Notes: generated by a model from the letters alone, not told the origin. DNA of 45,659 nt from Chloroflexota bacterium (GCA_019247515.1 JAFAOS010000540.1:1-45659); one strand, 5' to 3'. Positions 7,598 through 16,791 are shown, counted from the first letter of the stretch. A program made the numbers and translations.

Positions 7598-9298
7598 ATG
7601 CAAAGACGCGCCAGTGCCGAATCGACGGCAGAGTTGTACCTGGAGCTCCTCGCCGCGCGCGGCGTTCGCTACTTCTTCGGCAACGGCGGCACAGACTTCG
7701 GACCCATCGTCGACGCCTACGCCAAACGGCTGAGCGCGGAGGCGCCTGTCCCCGTGCCCGTGACCGTTCCACATGAGATCACGGCGATGGCGATGGCGCA
7801 CGGCTTCACCATGGTCACGGGCGAGCCACAGGTCGTCATGGTCCACACCATCGCCGGCACCGCCAACGCCACGGGCGGGTTGATCAACGCGACGCGCGCG
7901 GGCGTGCCGATGCTGTTCTCGGCGGGACGTACGCCGCTGACCGAAGGCGACGCCCGCGGCTCGCGCGACGGCGGCATCCACTGGGCGCAGGAATCATTCG
8001 ACCAGGGCAGCATGGTGCGCGAGTGGGTCAAGTGGGACTACGAGCTGCGCCACGGCGCTGATCTGGAGGGCGTCGTCGACCGCGGCCTGGCGATTACTCG
8101 GACCCAGCCGTGCGCGCCCGTTTATCTGACCCTCCCGCGCGAAGTACTGGCCGAGCCTGTCGGCGAGCTGACCTACGCGGACCAGCCACGTATGGGTCCC
8201 AGCAAGTCGGTGGCCGCGCCCGAGAGCCTCGAGCGGGCCGCGAAAGCGCTGGCCGGCGCCCGCCAGCCGCTGCTGATCACGCGCTCGGCCGGGCGCGACC
8301 CATCGGCGGTGGCTCAGCTGATACGCCTGGGCGAGCTGCTCGGCATGCCGGTCTTCGAGACGGGCCCGACCCACATGAACTTTCCGGTGAGCCACGACTT
8401 GCACCAGGGCGGCGACCTCGCGCCCGTGCTGGACAGGGCTGACGTGATCGTGGTCGTCGAGGCAGACGTGCCCTGGCAGCCGAAGCGCGCGCGGCCGCAC
8501 CCCGACGCGACGATCATTTCCATCGCGGCTGACCCGCTCTACAGTCGCTACCCGGTGCGCGGTTTCCCGAGCAACATCAACCTTGCGGGCGATGTCGCCG
8601 CCAGCCTGGAGTTGCTGATCGAGCGACTGGCCGCCGAGCGGATCGACCCGGCCCAGGTCCGGGCGCGCACCGCTGAATGGGCGGATCGCCACGCGCGGGT
8701 GCGGTCCGACGCCGCTGCCCGCGCGCAGGCGGGCGCGCAGCGGGTCCCGCTCGACAAGGCCTGGGTAGCGCGGTGTCTCGAACAGGTCCGCGACGGCGAG
8801 ACCATCATCCTCAACGAGATCGGCCTGGATACCAGCCAGTTCGTGTTCGAACAGCCCGGCTCGTTCTTCACGGTCTCACAGGCGGGCGTCCTCGGCTGGG
8901 GCATTGGCGCGGCGCTTGGCGCCAAGCTGGCCGCGCCCGAAAAGACGGTCGTCACCTGTGTGGGCGATGGCTCGTACGTGTTTGGGGTGCCCTCGGCCGC
9001 TCACTGGGCCGCCCGTCGCTACGACCTGCCGGTGCTCGTTATCGTCTGGAACAATGCCAAGTGGTCGGCGGTCGAATCCGCGACGCGCAACGTGTATCCG
9101 GAGGGCTGGGCGGCGCGCACGCGGTCGTTCCCATTCTCCGACCTCTCTCCGGCGCTGGCGTTCGAACACGACGTCCGCGCGGCAGGCGGTTTCGGCGAAC
9201 GCGTCGAATCGCCCGACCAGGTGCCAGGGGCGCTCGAGCGCGCCCTGCACGCGGTCCGCGTGGAACAGCGACTCGCACTCCTGAATATGGTGGCCTGA
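7598..9298 (+). CDS. Thiamine-pyrophosphate-dependent enzyme, acetolactate-synthase-like
   Basis: A 566-residue cytosolic TPP enzyme with three domains: PYR (about 1-185), central Rossmann-like (about 200-345) and PP (about 385-560). The catalytic cofactor-activating Glu is E60 in PHEITAMAMA. The TPP/Mg motif runs from G456-D-G458-S to N485-N486 (IVWNNAKW). It belongs to the acetolactate synthase/benzoylformate decarboxylase/glyoxylate carboligase superfamily. Residues that would fix the substrate are not recognisable to me, and no small regulatory subunit follows, so a biosynthetic IlvB role is unlikely. The ATG at 7598 was preferred to a TTG 36 bases upstream. The next gene, a sugar-type binding lipoprotein, starts 2 bases after the stop, suggesting linked uptake and breakdown. 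Confidence 0.8.
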   Translation: MQRRASAESTAELYLELLAARGVRYFFGNGGTDFGPIVDAYAKRLSAEAPVPVPVTVPHEITAMAMAHGFTMVTGEPQVVMVHTIAGTANATGGLINATRAGVPMLFSAGRTPLTEGDARGSRDGGIHWAQESFDQGSMVREWVKWDYELRHGADLEGVVDRGLAITRTQPCAPVYLTLPREVLAEPVGELTYADQPRMGPSKSVAAPESLERAAKALAGARQPLLITRSAGRDPSAVAQLIRLGELLGMPVFETGPTHMNFPVSHDLHQGGDLAPVLDRADVIVVVEADVPWQPKRARPHPDATIISIAADPLYSRYPVRGFPSNINLAGDVAASLELLIERLAAERIDPAQVRARTAEWADRHARVRSDAAARAQAGAQRVPLDKAWVARCLEQVRDGETIILNEIGLDTSQFVFEQPGSFFTVSQAGVLGWGIGAALGAKLAAPEKTVVTCVGDGSYVFGVPSAAHWAARRYDLPVLVIVWNNAKWSAVESATRNVYPEGWAARTRSFPFSDLSPALAFEHDVRAAGGFGERVESPDQVPGALERALHAVRVEQRLALLNMVA

Positions 9299-9300
9299 GC

Positions 9301-11022
9301 ATGCCCCCCGCGCGATCCACGCCTCGGCGCCTGAGTCGCCGCTCGGCTCTGCGTTGGACCACGCTGGGTGCGCTGACCTCCCCGTTCGGCTTCAACCTGC
9401 TGCTCGAGGCCTGTGCACCCGCGCCCGCCGCTGGCGGACCCACCTCCGCCAGCGCAGCCCCCACGGCCAGCACGGCCGGCCGGCTGCAGTTGCCGACGTA
9501 CGTGTCCTTCCAGGGTCCTGCACCCGATCAGCCCGGCTCCGACCAGGGCGTCCAGCCGGTGTACGTGCACTACCCCAAGAATCCGGTGAAGTCGGTAACC
9601 GCGCCGCCTGGCAGGGGCGGCCAGATCACCGCCTTGACCAATACCGTCAATGCCCCCCCGACGCCCATGGACCAGAACCCGGCCTGGCAGGCGGTCAACC
9701 AGCAGCTTGGCGCCACGCTGAACATCAACGTCGTCGCCGCGTCGGATTATCCGCCCAAGTTGGCCACGGCCATGGCTGGCTCGGACCTGCCGGAGCTGCT
9801 GTTCATCTTTCAGGGCGGACCGTCGCCCGTGCCGAGCCTGCTCCAGTTCCTCCAGGCACGCTGTGCCGACCTGACCTCCTATCTGGCCGGCGACGCCATC
9901 AAGGACTATCCGAACCTCGCCAACTTTCCCACATACAACTGGCAGGGCACGGGTACGACCTACGGCTCGAGCATCTGGGGCGTGCCCGTTCCCCGCTCGG
10001 TGCTGGCCTCGTGCATCTACGTACACCAGGAGCTGCTCGACGCGGTCGGCGCTACACTGCCCAGGAGCGCCGACGATTTCAAGCGTTTGCTGGCAGACCT
10101 GACACGACCCCAGGACAACCAGTGGGGCATTGGCTCCTCGTCGACCATGGCGTTCTTTGTGCCCTCGATGTTCTTGCAGATCTTCGGCGGGCCGAATAAC
10201 TGGCGTCTGGAATCATCCGGCAAATTGACCAAGGATTACGAAACGGATGAATTCAAAGCCGCCACCGGCTACGTGCGCGACCTCGTCCAGGCGGGCGTCT
10301 TCCATCCGAACTCCGCCTCGGCTGGCGTACTTGGCGCAGACGGCGACTTCACGGCCGGTCGCTACGCCTTCTACTACAGCACCTGGCTGGCGCTCAGTAC
10401 CGTCTTGTGGCCCCAATCGGCGCGCCTGGGGCCAAACATCCGCATTCGTGGTGTCGACCCGTTCAGCGCCGACGGCAAGAGCAAGCCCGTCTTCTTCCTG
10501 GGCATCGGCAATTTCGGCAACACCTACCTGACAAAGAACAGTCCCGACCGCATCAAAGAGCTGCTCGGCGTGCTCAACTTCCTGGCAGCGCCATTTGGAA
10601 CCCAGGAGCAAATGCTGATGAGCTACGGATTACCGGGCATGGATTACCAGCTCACTCCAGACGGAGACCCGGTGCCAGTGGCGTCCAACAGCTACGTCTA
10701 CAACCCGGTCCCGTTCCGGTACCTGACCCAGTATCCAGGCGTGCAGTACAACACGACCAACCCAGCCGAGTATGCACAGACCGTGCATCCGACGGAGTTG
10801 GCCATGGCGGCCGCTGGCATTCAGGATCCCACTTTGAGCCTGTATTCGCCCTCGTTTGCCAACCTGAACGCCAGCCTGAAGCAGTCGGTCAACGATGGTG
10901 TCACGGACATCGTGCAGGGCCGCCGGCCGCTCAGCGACCTGGATAGTATCGTTGCTGACTGGCGCAACAAAGGTGGTGACACCGTCCGCAACGAGTATCA
11001 GGCGGCGCTGGCCTCCGCTTGA
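9301..11022 (+). CDS. ABC substrate-binding lipoprotein, orphan (Tat-type signal)
   Basis: A 573-residue extracellular solute-binding protein. The N-terminus has a twin-arginine motif (SRRSALR) and a lipobox (LLEAC, Cys at about 39), followed by an Ala/Thr/Ser-rich tether. The mature part has motifs of the large family-1 (sugar/oligosaccharide) binding proteins: NPAWQAVNQQLGATLNI, DYPPKLATAMAGSDLPE, and later TKDYETDEFKAATGYVRDL. It is clearly paralogous to the protein at 15088-16791, sharing the NPAWQ.VN, DYP..L, GDLP/GSDLP, KDYPNLAN and GDT.R.EY signatures. No permease or ATPase gene adjoins it. The start ATG is 2 bases after the TPP-enzyme stop. Ligand unknown. Confidence 0.85.
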   Translation: MPPARSTPRRLSRRSALRWTTLGALTSPFGFNLLLEACAPAPAAGGPTSASAAPTASTAGRLQLPTYVSFQGPAPDQPGSDQGVQPVYVHYPKNPVKSVTAPPGRGGQITALTNTVNAPPTPMDQNPAWQAVNQQLGATLNINVVAASDYPPKLATAMAGSDLPELLFIFQGGPSPVPSLLQFLQARCADLTSYLAGDAIKDYPNLANFPTYNWQGTGTTYGSSIWGVPVPRSVLASCIYVHQELLDAVGATLPRSADDFKRLLADLTRPQDNQWGIGSSSTMAFFVPSMFLQIFGGPNNWRLESSGKLTKDYETDEFKAATGYVRDLVQAGVFHPNSASAGVLGADGDFTAGRYAFYYSTWLALSTVLWPQSARLGPNIRIRGVDPFSADGKSKPVFFLGIGNFGNTYLTKNSPDRIKELLGVLNFLAAPFGTQEQMLMSYGLPGMDYQLTPDGDPVPVASNSYVYNPVPFRYLTQYPGVQYNTTNPAEYAQTVHPTELAMAAAGIQDPTLSLYSPSFANLNASLKQSVNDGVTDIVQGRRPLSDLDSIVADWRNKGGDTVRNEYQAALASA

Positions 11023-11068
11023 TCATGCACTCAGGTGGTCGTGGGCGCCGCGCCACCGATGGGCGCGA

Positions 11069-11074
11069 TACACT
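11069..11074 (+). promoter_or_regulatory. Possible -10 box TACACT
   Basis: The same hexamer seen before other genes here. It lies 16 bases before the chosen ATG at 11091 and after the binding-protein stop, so a short 5' leader would result. There is no clear -35 element. Weak evidence. Confidence 0.25.
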
Positions 11075-11090
11075 GGGGATTACGAACAGC

Positions 11091-12137
11091 ATGACTGCCC
11101 CCCTCGAGGCGCCACCCAAGCCAGGAATGGTCTGGGTGCCGGGCGGCACCTTCAGCATGGGCTCGGAGCTCGACGGCTATCCCGAGGAAGGCCCGGTCCA
11201 TAGCGTGAGCGTGGATGGATTCTGGATGGATGCCTGCCCGGTGACCGTGGCGGAGTTCCGAACCTTTGTTCTGGACACTGGCTATGCCACGGTGGCTTCC
11301 CGCCCACTGGACCCCGCCGCGTATCCGGGTGTCGACCCGAAGATGCTCGTCCCGGGCTCGCTGGTTTTTCAAAAGGCCAGGCAGGCCCTTGATCTCAAGG
11401 CTGCGCTGAAGCAGCCGACGCTGCCGTGGTGGAAGTACATTCCCGGCGCGGACTGGCGGCATCCCGAGGGGCCGGGCAGCCACGTTGGCGGTCGAGCGGA
11501 GCACCCGGTCGTCCACGTCGCCTGGGAGGACGTGTGCGCCTACGCCGAGTGGGCTGGCAAAGCGATTCCCACCGAAGCCGAGTGGGAGTTCGCCGCCAGG
11601 GGAGGGATCGACGGAGCCATCTTCACCTGGGGCAACGATCCGAACCCGGATAATCAGGTCATGGCCAACACCTGGCAGGGTGAATTCCCGTGGCAAAACC
11701 TCATGGTGGATGGCTACGAGCGCACCTCGCCGGTGAGCTCATTTCCCGCCAACGGTTACGGCCTGTTCGACATGGCCGGCAACGTGTGGGAGTGGACCAG
11801 CGACTACTTCGCACCAAGCCACGACACGGCTGGAGTCGACGACCATCCGTGCTGCACCCCGCTCAATCCGCGCGTCCAATCGCCCGACAACAGCTACGAC
11901 CTGTCAGACGGACGCGCGGCTCGCATCCCGCGACGCGTGATCAAAGGTGGGTCACACCTGTGCGCCCCCAATTACTGTTTGCGCTACCGACCCGCCGCGC
12001 GTCAGCCGCAAATGGAAGACAGCTCGATGTCGCACATTGGCTTTCGCTGCATCGTGCGACCGGGCGACGTGGGCAACCGAACCACACATCAGAACGATCA
12101 GGAGGTCCGCAATGGCGTACACGGGAATGACCGCTGA
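11091..12137 (+). CDS. Formylglycine-generating enzyme homologue with both catalytic cysteines
   Basis: 348 residues of the FGE-sulfatase/SUMF1 fold. Formylglycine-generating enzymes oxidise a cysteine in a CxPxR motif of sulfatases to formylglycine with copper and oxygen. Seen: PGGTFSMGS at the start, VDGFWMDACPVTVAEF, PTEAEWEFAARGG, GNVWEWTSDYF and the active-site block GGSHLC291APNYC296LRYRPAAR ending in GFRC. The two cysteines are spaced as in characterised FGEs, and the RYR..AR context matches, which separates it from the many cysteine-less paralogues. No sulfatase gene is in the window, so its target must be encoded elsewhere. The last 26 bases overlap the following hydrolase gene. The ATG at 11091 was chosen because the motif block begins soon after it; an ATG at 11025 is an alternative. 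Confidence 0.85.
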   Translation: MTAPLEAPPKPGMVWVPGGTFSMGSELDGYPEEGPVHSVSVDGFWMDACPVTVAEFRTFVLDTGYATVASRPLDPAAYPGVDPKMLVPGSLVFQKARQALDLKAALKQPTLPWWKYIPGADWRHPEGPGSHVGGRAEHPVVHVAWEDVCAYAEWAGKAIPTEAEWEFAARGGIDGAIFTWGNDPNPDNQVMANTWQGEFPWQNLMVDGYERTSPVSSFPANGYGLFDMAGNVWEWTSDYFAPSHDTAGVDDHPCCTPLNPRVQSPDNSYDLSDGRAARIPRRVIKGGSHLCAPNYCLRYRPAARQPQMEDSSMSHIGFRCIVRPGDVGNRTTHQNDQEVRNGVHGNDR

Positions 12138-12900
12138 GACGGTGACGTTCGATGGCCACAATGGTGACAAGCTCGAGGCCTATTTCGCGCGGCCGGCGGG
12201 CAGTGGCCCCTTCCCCGGCGTGGTGGTCATTCACCACCTGCCCGGTTGGGACGAGTGGACCACGGAGGTCGTCCGCAAATTCGCGCATAACGGGTACGCG
12301 GCCGTGTCACCGCACCTGTACTCTCGAACCGGGATGTCGCCCGAGGAAGCCGGCGCCGCCGCCTACCGCGGGCTGCAATCGGGCGCACCGGTGATTGGCC
12401 AACCTGACGATCAGGCAATGGGCGACATCGAGGCATCCGCCAAATGGCTCAAGGCCCAGGGCACCTCGAACGGCCGGGTCGGCTGTATCGGTTTCTGTTC
12501 GGGTGGCCGTCTGGCGTACCTCGCCGCGTGCCGTGTGCCGGGGCTCGATGCCGCCGTCGACTGTTGGGGTGGCGCGGTCACGGCGAGTCCACGCTGGCCG
12601 ACAAACGACGCCCATCCGGCGGTGCCCATCGATTTGACGCCGCAGATGCGTTGCCCGCTCCTTGGCATTTTCGGCAACGACGACCAGTTTCCGACGCCCC
12701 AGGAGGTCGACCAGATCGAAGCGGCCTTGAAGAAGGCCGGCAAGGAATACGAGTTCCATCGTTATGACGGTGCCGGTCACGGCTTCTTCGCCACCGACCG
12801 GCCGATGAGCCGCCCCGAACAGGCGAAGGATGCCTGGCAGAAGGTGTTCGCCTTCTACGCCAAGCACCTCAAAGCGCCCGTCGCGGCGGGCGTCGCATAA
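12112..12900 (+). CDS. Dienelactone hydrolase-family alpha/beta hydrolase
   Basis: A 262-residue cytosolic alpha/beta hydrolase of the dienelactone hydrolase family, which opens lactones or esters using a Cys-Asp-His triad. Visible: nucleophile C129 in GFCSGGR, acid D190/D191 in GNDDQFP, and H223 in GAGHGFF. The N-terminal AYFARPAGSGPFPGVVVIHH segment is typical. The start is fixed by an AGGAGGT at 12100-12106, 5 bases before the ATG. It overlaps the FGE homologue by 26 bases, so the two are probably co-translated. The substrate is not evident; there is no chlorocatechol pathway around it. Confidence 0.88.
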   Translation: MAYTGMTAETVTFDGHNGDKLEAYFARPAGSGPFPGVVVIHHLPGWDEWTTEVVRKFAHNGYAAVSPHLYSRTGMSPEEAGAAAYRGLQSGAPVIGQPDDQAMGDIEASAKWLKAQGTSNGRVGCIGFCSGGRLAYLAACRVPGLDAAVDCWGGAVTASPRWPTNDAHPAVPIDLTPQMRCPLLGIFGNDDQFPTPQEVDQIEAALKKAGKEYEFHRYDGAGHGFFATDRPMSRPEQAKDAWQKVFAFYAKHLKAPVAAGVA

Positions 12901-12912
12901 CGCGCGGAGCGC

Positions 12913-13467
12913 TCACCCTACCCGCCGGCCCGAGAAACCAGCCAGGCGGTCATAGAGCGGCGCTGTTTCGGGGACAGGCACTTCGGGACCGAAGGCCTGT
13001 CCGCGGAATTGCGGCTTCAGATTTTCACGCATCCAGTCGAGCGCCTCGCGGCCGACGGCGTCATTCAATCGGCTGATCGGCTGGCTGGTGGCTCTGGCCG
13101 CGTCCCAGGCGTGCACCGCCAGATCCGAAACATGCTGACCAAGCGCCCAGGTGAGTGGAAACTCGCCAATTGATGTTTTGAGCGTGCCCTCGGTGCCGCG
13201 TTTCTGCCAGGCGGCGGCCAGGCTTGCGCCCGCGCGGCGGTAGGCCGCAAGCCAGTCGTCGTCGATCAGATCGACGTTCGGCGCAGGTCGTTCCGAGCCG
13301 TCAATGCCGGCAACGAACACGTGCATGTCGAATACGACGTGGTTCACTAGTTGCCGCACATTCCACTCCGGGCACGGCGTGCGGAGGCTTGCCTGCGCAG
13401 GCGGAATTCGCGCGATCAACTGCTCGAGTTGATCGATCGCCTGTTGGAGAAGATCGAGATTCAGCAT
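12913..13467 (-). CDS. DinB-fold protein, mycothiol-dependent maleylpyruvate isomerase/TIGR03086-like
   Basis: A 184-residue four-helix-bundle protein. The segment TPCPEWNVRQLVNHVV followed by a later HVSDLAVHAWDAA is the signature of the TIGR03083/TIGR03086 proteins, whose histidines bind a metal and which in some cases act with mycothiol. The substrate is unknown. GGAG lies about 12 bases upstream of the ATG. The gene starts 7 bases after the stop of the upstream TIM-barrel hydrolase, so the two form a minus-strand pair, convergent with the dienelactone hydrolase. Confidence 0.8.
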   Translation of the reverse strand: MLNLDLLQQAIDQLEQLIARIPPAQASLRTPCPEWNVRQLVNHVVFDMHVFVAGIDGSERPAPNVDLIDDDWLAAYRRAGASLAAAWQKRGTEGTLKTSIGEFPLTWALGQHVSDLAVHAWDAARATSQPISRLNDAVGREALDWMRENLKPQFRGQAFGPEVPVPETAPLYDRLAGFSGRRVG

Positions 13468-13474
13468 GATGCAG

Positions 13475-14317
13475 CTAGCGCTCCGTTGGGGACCATTTGT
13501 AGATTCGCGTCAGCGTTCCGCCCATCAGCCGAGCGCGGTCGCCGGTCGAGAGGCGCTCGTTGACGCGGAACGCCTGGACGCCTTGCTCGTAGCTCAGTAG
13601 CGCGACCGCGCGCGTCCAGTCCGTACCCCACAGGCAGCGATCCAACCCGAACGCGTCGAAGATGCGCGCGAGCGGATCCCAGATGTCTCGGTACGGGAAC
13701 GGCTCGTGCGACAGCGTGCACGCGCCGCTGATCTTGATCGCGATGTTCGGTTGGGCCGCCAGGGCCAGCACTCTGGGCAGGTCGGCGAAAGGCTGGGCCG
13801 GAGCCGGGGGCTCGAACGGCTGCTGCAACCCGAGGTGATCGATCACGACCTGGGTAGCCGGGTTGCGCGCCGCCAGCTGGCCGGCCTGCTCCAGCCGGTC
13901 CCAGGCGAGGAGATTGACCGCCAGGCCGTGGCGCGCCGCGGTGGCCAGGACGCGGTTGAGGCCGGGATCGGCGGGGTCCTCGGAGAGATCACGGTTCAGC
14001 ATGATGCGGACGCCCACTGTGCCTGGGGTGGCCGCCCACGCGGCGATCGTGTCGGCGACGGCGGGGTCGCCAGGATCGACGGGCTTGACCAGGGCAAAGC
14101 GGTCGGCGTACTTCGCGCGCACCTCGAGCGCGTAGCTGGCGTCGAAGCGGTACAGCGAGAACGGCGAGACCAGGATCGCACCATCCACCCCGACCGCGTC
14201 CATGGCGGCAACCATCTGCTCGCCGGTGACTTCCGGTGGGCCGCGCAGCACGTCGACCCAGGGGCGGCCCGGGTGGTTGCGCTCGTACGCGTGGACCTGT
14301 GCGTCAATCGTTGGCAT
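13475..14317 (-). CDS. TIM-barrel amidohydrolase (amidohydrolase_2 family)
   Basis: A 280-residue metal-dependent hydrolase of the amidohydrolase_2 family, which includes 2-pyrone-4,6-dicarboxylate and sugar-lactone hydrolases. Visible: IDAQVHAY at the N-terminus (D5, Q7, H9, the DxQxH variant of the metal motif), GVRIMLNRDLSED mid-protein, VVIDHLG with the next His ligand, KISGACTL, and WGTDWT with the catalytic Asp. No signal peptide. It leads the two-gene minus operon with the DinB-like gene and diverges from the SDR at 14348, with 30 bases between. Its substrate is probably a lactone or cyclic acid from the surrounding catabolic genes (inference). Confidence 0.85.
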   Translation of the reverse strand: MPTIDAQVHAYERNHPGRPWVDVLRGPPEVTGEQMVAAMDAVGVDGAILVSPFSLYRFDASYALEVRAKYADRFALVKPVDPGDPAVADTIAAWAATPGTVGVRIMLNRDLSEDPADPGLNRVLATAARHGLAVNLLAWDRLEQAGQLAARNPATQVVIDHLGLQQPFEPPAPAQPFADLPRVLALAAQPNIAIKISGACTLSHEPFPYRDIWDPLARIFDAFGLDRCLWGTDWTRAVALLSYEQGVQAFRVNERLSTGDRARLMGGTLTRIYKWSPTER

Positions 14318-14347
14318 GCTGGTCGTTGTACAGGAGATGCTTCACAT

Positions 14348-15091
14348 ATGAACGACAACACGATCTTTCTCGCCGGCGCCAGCGGAGCGATCGGCATGCG
14401 ACTGGTGCCACTCCTGGTCGAGGCGGGCTACTCGGTCGTTGGCACGACGCGTTCACCTGAGAAAGCCGCGCGCCTCGCGGCTCTCGGCGCCGAACCAGTG
14501 GTCGTCGACGTTTTCGACGCACCTGCCTTGCAACGCGCCCTTGGTACCGCGCGCCCGCGCATCGTCATCCACCAGCTCACCGATCTCGCGCTGCTCGCCG
14601 GCGATCGCGCGACGGCACTCCAGCGCAACGCGCGCATACGTATTGAAGGCACCCGCAATCTCGTGGAGGCCGCGATCGCCGCCGGCGTCGAGAAGTTGAT
14701 CGCGCAGAGCATCGCCTGGGTCTATGCGCCAGGGCCGGAGCCTCACTCGGAAGAGGATGCGCTGCAGGCACCGGCTGAAGGTCCGGCCGGAGCAACGATG
14801 CGTGGAGTGATCGCGCTGGAACAGCAAACGCTGGGGTCTCCGCCGCTGGTCGGCATCGTGCTGCGCTACGGCCGGCTGTACGGCCCGGGCACGGGTAACG
14901 ACGCTCCGGCCGGTTCGCCGGGCGTCCACGTCGACGCCGCCGCGGCCGCGGCTCTGCTGGCCGCGCCGTCGTCGGCACACGGTATCTTCAACATCGCCGA
15001 GCCCAGCGAGCACCTGGCCACCGAGCGCGCGCGGCGCGAACTGGGCTGGGACGCCAGTTTTCGGCCGAGGGTAAACTGCCCTGCAGCGTGA
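14348..15091 (+). CDS. NAD(P)-dependent epimerase/dehydratase-type SDR
   Basis: 247 residues with the nucleotide-binding motif GASGAIG (about 10-16) and a Rossmann fold typical of atypical/extended SDRs. It contains an EGTRNLVEAAIAAGVEKLI helix-strand, SIAWVYAPG at the catalytic Ser position and a shortened C-terminal lobe ending GIFNIAEPSE...ARRELGWD. A YxxxK catalytic pair is not clear; the R-Y-G-R-L-Y-G segment follows where substrate binding would lie. The ATG at 14348 was chosen because the dinucleotide motif starts 9 residues later. It overlaps the next gene by 4 bases (GTGA), which suggests coupling to the binding lipoprotein. Confidence 0.8.
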   Translation: MNDNTIFLAGASGAIGMRLVPLLVEAGYSVVGTTRSPEKAARLAALGAEPVVVDVFDAPALQRALGTARPRIVIHQLTDLALLAGDRATALQRNARIRIEGTRNLVEAAIAAGVEKLIAQSIAWVYAPGPEPHSEEDALQAPAEGPAGATMRGVIALEQQTLGSPPLVGIVLRYGRLYGPGTGNDAPAGSPGVHVDAAAAAALLAAPSSAHGIFNIAEPSEHLATERARRELGWDASFRPRVNCPAA

Positions 15092-16791
15092 ATCATCCAC
15101 CCATGCCCTCTCGAGACGTCACGCGTCGCTCGTTTTTGCGGGTTGCAAGCGGTGTCTTGCTGGGCGCTGCCAGCGTGCCCGTGTTGGCGGCCTGCTCGGC
15201 GGGCGTGCCAGGCAGCTCGGTTTCGTCGTCCAGCGCGGGGACATCAGCGCCCAGCGGTAGCAAGATACAGCTCCCGGCGTACACGGCCCTGCCGAACCTG
15301 CCTCCGCCTGACCTGCCCGGGAGCTCGGATGGGCTGCTCGCGCCGGGTTACCTGAAGTATCCGTCGAACCTGATCAAGTCCGTTCCACAGCCACCAGGCA
15401 AGGGCGGCGAGGTCAACGCGCTCACCGTCTCGCTCAGCCCCGCGCCCACACCGCTCGAGAGCAACCCCGCATGGCAACAGGTCAACAAAGAGGTCGGGGT
15501 CACGCTGCGCATCCCGTCCATCTCGACCGCGGACTATCCAACCCGCCTCAACACCGTGCTGGCCGGTGGCGATCTACCGGACATTATTGCCGTCGCGATC
15601 TTCAGCACGACGATGCCCAATATCGGCGACTTCCTCAACAACGCCTGCGCGGACCTGACGCCGTACCTGAGTGGTGACGCGGTGAAGGACTATCCCAACC
15701 TGGCCAACCTGCCATCCACCGCCTGGCCGCCCATGATGTACAACAACAAGATCATGGCCGTGCCCGTCGCGGCGGGCGGCGTGCGCCAGTCGCCATTGCT
15801 GCTGGCTCGCGGCGGTGACCTCGACAAGGCCGGCATCACCAGCATCAGCAGCCCCGACGATTTCATGGGCGTCTGCAAGCAGTTGAACAACCCCGGCACA
15901 CGCTGGGCGCTCGGCGCGAACACGCTCGTCAACTGGCTGGCGATGGTGTTCGGTGCGCCGAACGGTTGGGCCCAGTCTGGTGGGAAGTTCACCAAGGACT
16001 ACGAGACGCCCGAGTACCGGGCCGCGGTTGCCTACCATCGTGCGTTATGGGATGCCGGGTTATTTCACCCGGATTCGGCGTCGCTGTCCGGGAGCCCGGC
16101 CGGCGTGCAGTACTACGGCGGCAAGTTCGTCTTTTCGCCGCACGCAAGCTGGTCGCTCGTCGCCTACCAGACCGCCTGGGAACGCTCCAACGCCGCGGAC
16201 CCGGAGTTCAAGCCCCGCGCGGTGCTGCCGTTCAACAAGGATGGCACGGGCCGCGCCGCGCAGTTCATCGGCCTGGGTTCCACCGGCACCATCGCGCTGA
16301 AAAAGGCCTCGGCCGATCGGGTCAAAGAGCTGCTTGGCGTCCTGAATTACGTGGTGGCGCCGGTCGGCACCAGCGAAGCGCTCCTGATGCAATACGGCGT
16401 GGAAGGACCGGATTTCACCCGCGATCCCAGCGGCAATCCGCTCCCCACTCAGCAGGGCCTGAATGACCTGATCGTGCCCTGGAAGAATATCGGTGGCCCG
16501 CCGGATTACCTGTTCAGCTCCAATTCGGCCGACTTCGTCCCGTACACCTATCAGGCCCAGAAGGAACACTTCGCGCAGACGGTGCCGAATGCCGTCACCG
16601 GCCTGTACTCGGCGACGGACACCTCCAAAGGCATCACGCTGAAAACCACCTTCACCGACAAAATGAACGACATCCTGTTCGGAAGATCGCCGGTCAGCGG
16701 CTTCGACGACCTGGTCTCCGAGTGGCGCTCGAACGGAGGCGACACCATCCGAGGCGAATACGAAAGGGCGTACCAACAGTCACAGACCTGA
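15088..16791 (+). CDS. ABC substrate-binding lipoprotein, paralogue of the one at 9301, orphan
   Basis: A 567-residue solute-binding protein with a twin-arginine signal (TRRSFLR), a hydrophobic stretch and a lipobox (LAAC, Cys at about 36). A Ser-rich tether follows. Family signatures shared with the protein at 9301-11022 include NPAWQQVN, TADYPTRLNTVLAGGDLPD, YLSGDAVKDYPNLAN, TKDYETPEYRAAVAYHR, KELLGVLNYVVAPVGT and GGDTIRGEY. No permease or ATPase follows; the next genes are a 2-oxoacid dehydrogenase E1 pair. The GTG start at 15088 overlaps the SDR stop (GTGA); the ATG at 15103 is an equally possible start. Ligand unknown, probably an oligosaccharide (family inference). Confidence 0.85.
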   Translation: MNHPPMPSRDVTRRSFLRVASGVLLGAASVPVLAACSAGVPGSSVSSSSAGTSAPSGSKIQLPAYTALPNLPPPDLPGSSDGLLAPGYLKYPSNLIKSVPQPPGKGGEVNALTVSLSPAPTPLESNPAWQQVNKEVGVTLRIPSISTADYPTRLNTVLAGGDLPDIIAVAIFSTTMPNIGDFLNNACADLTPYLSGDAVKDYPNLANLPSTAWPPMMYNNKIMAVPVAAGGVRQSPLLLARGGDLDKAGITSISSPDDFMGVCKQLNNPGTRWALGANTLVNWLAMVFGAPNGWAQSGGKFTKDYETPEYRAAVAYHRALWDAGLFHPDSASLSGSPAGVQYYGGKFVFSPHASWSLVAYQTAWERSNAADPEFKPRAVLPFNKDGTGRAAQFIGLGSTGTIALKKASADRVKELLGVLNYVVAPVGTSEALLMQYGVEGPDFTRDPSGNPLPTQQGLNDLIVPWKNIGGPPDYLFSSNSADFVPYTYQAQKEHFAQTVPNAVTGLYSATDTSKGITLKTTFTDKMNDILFGRSPVSGFDDLVSEWRSNGGDTIRGEYERAYQQSQT

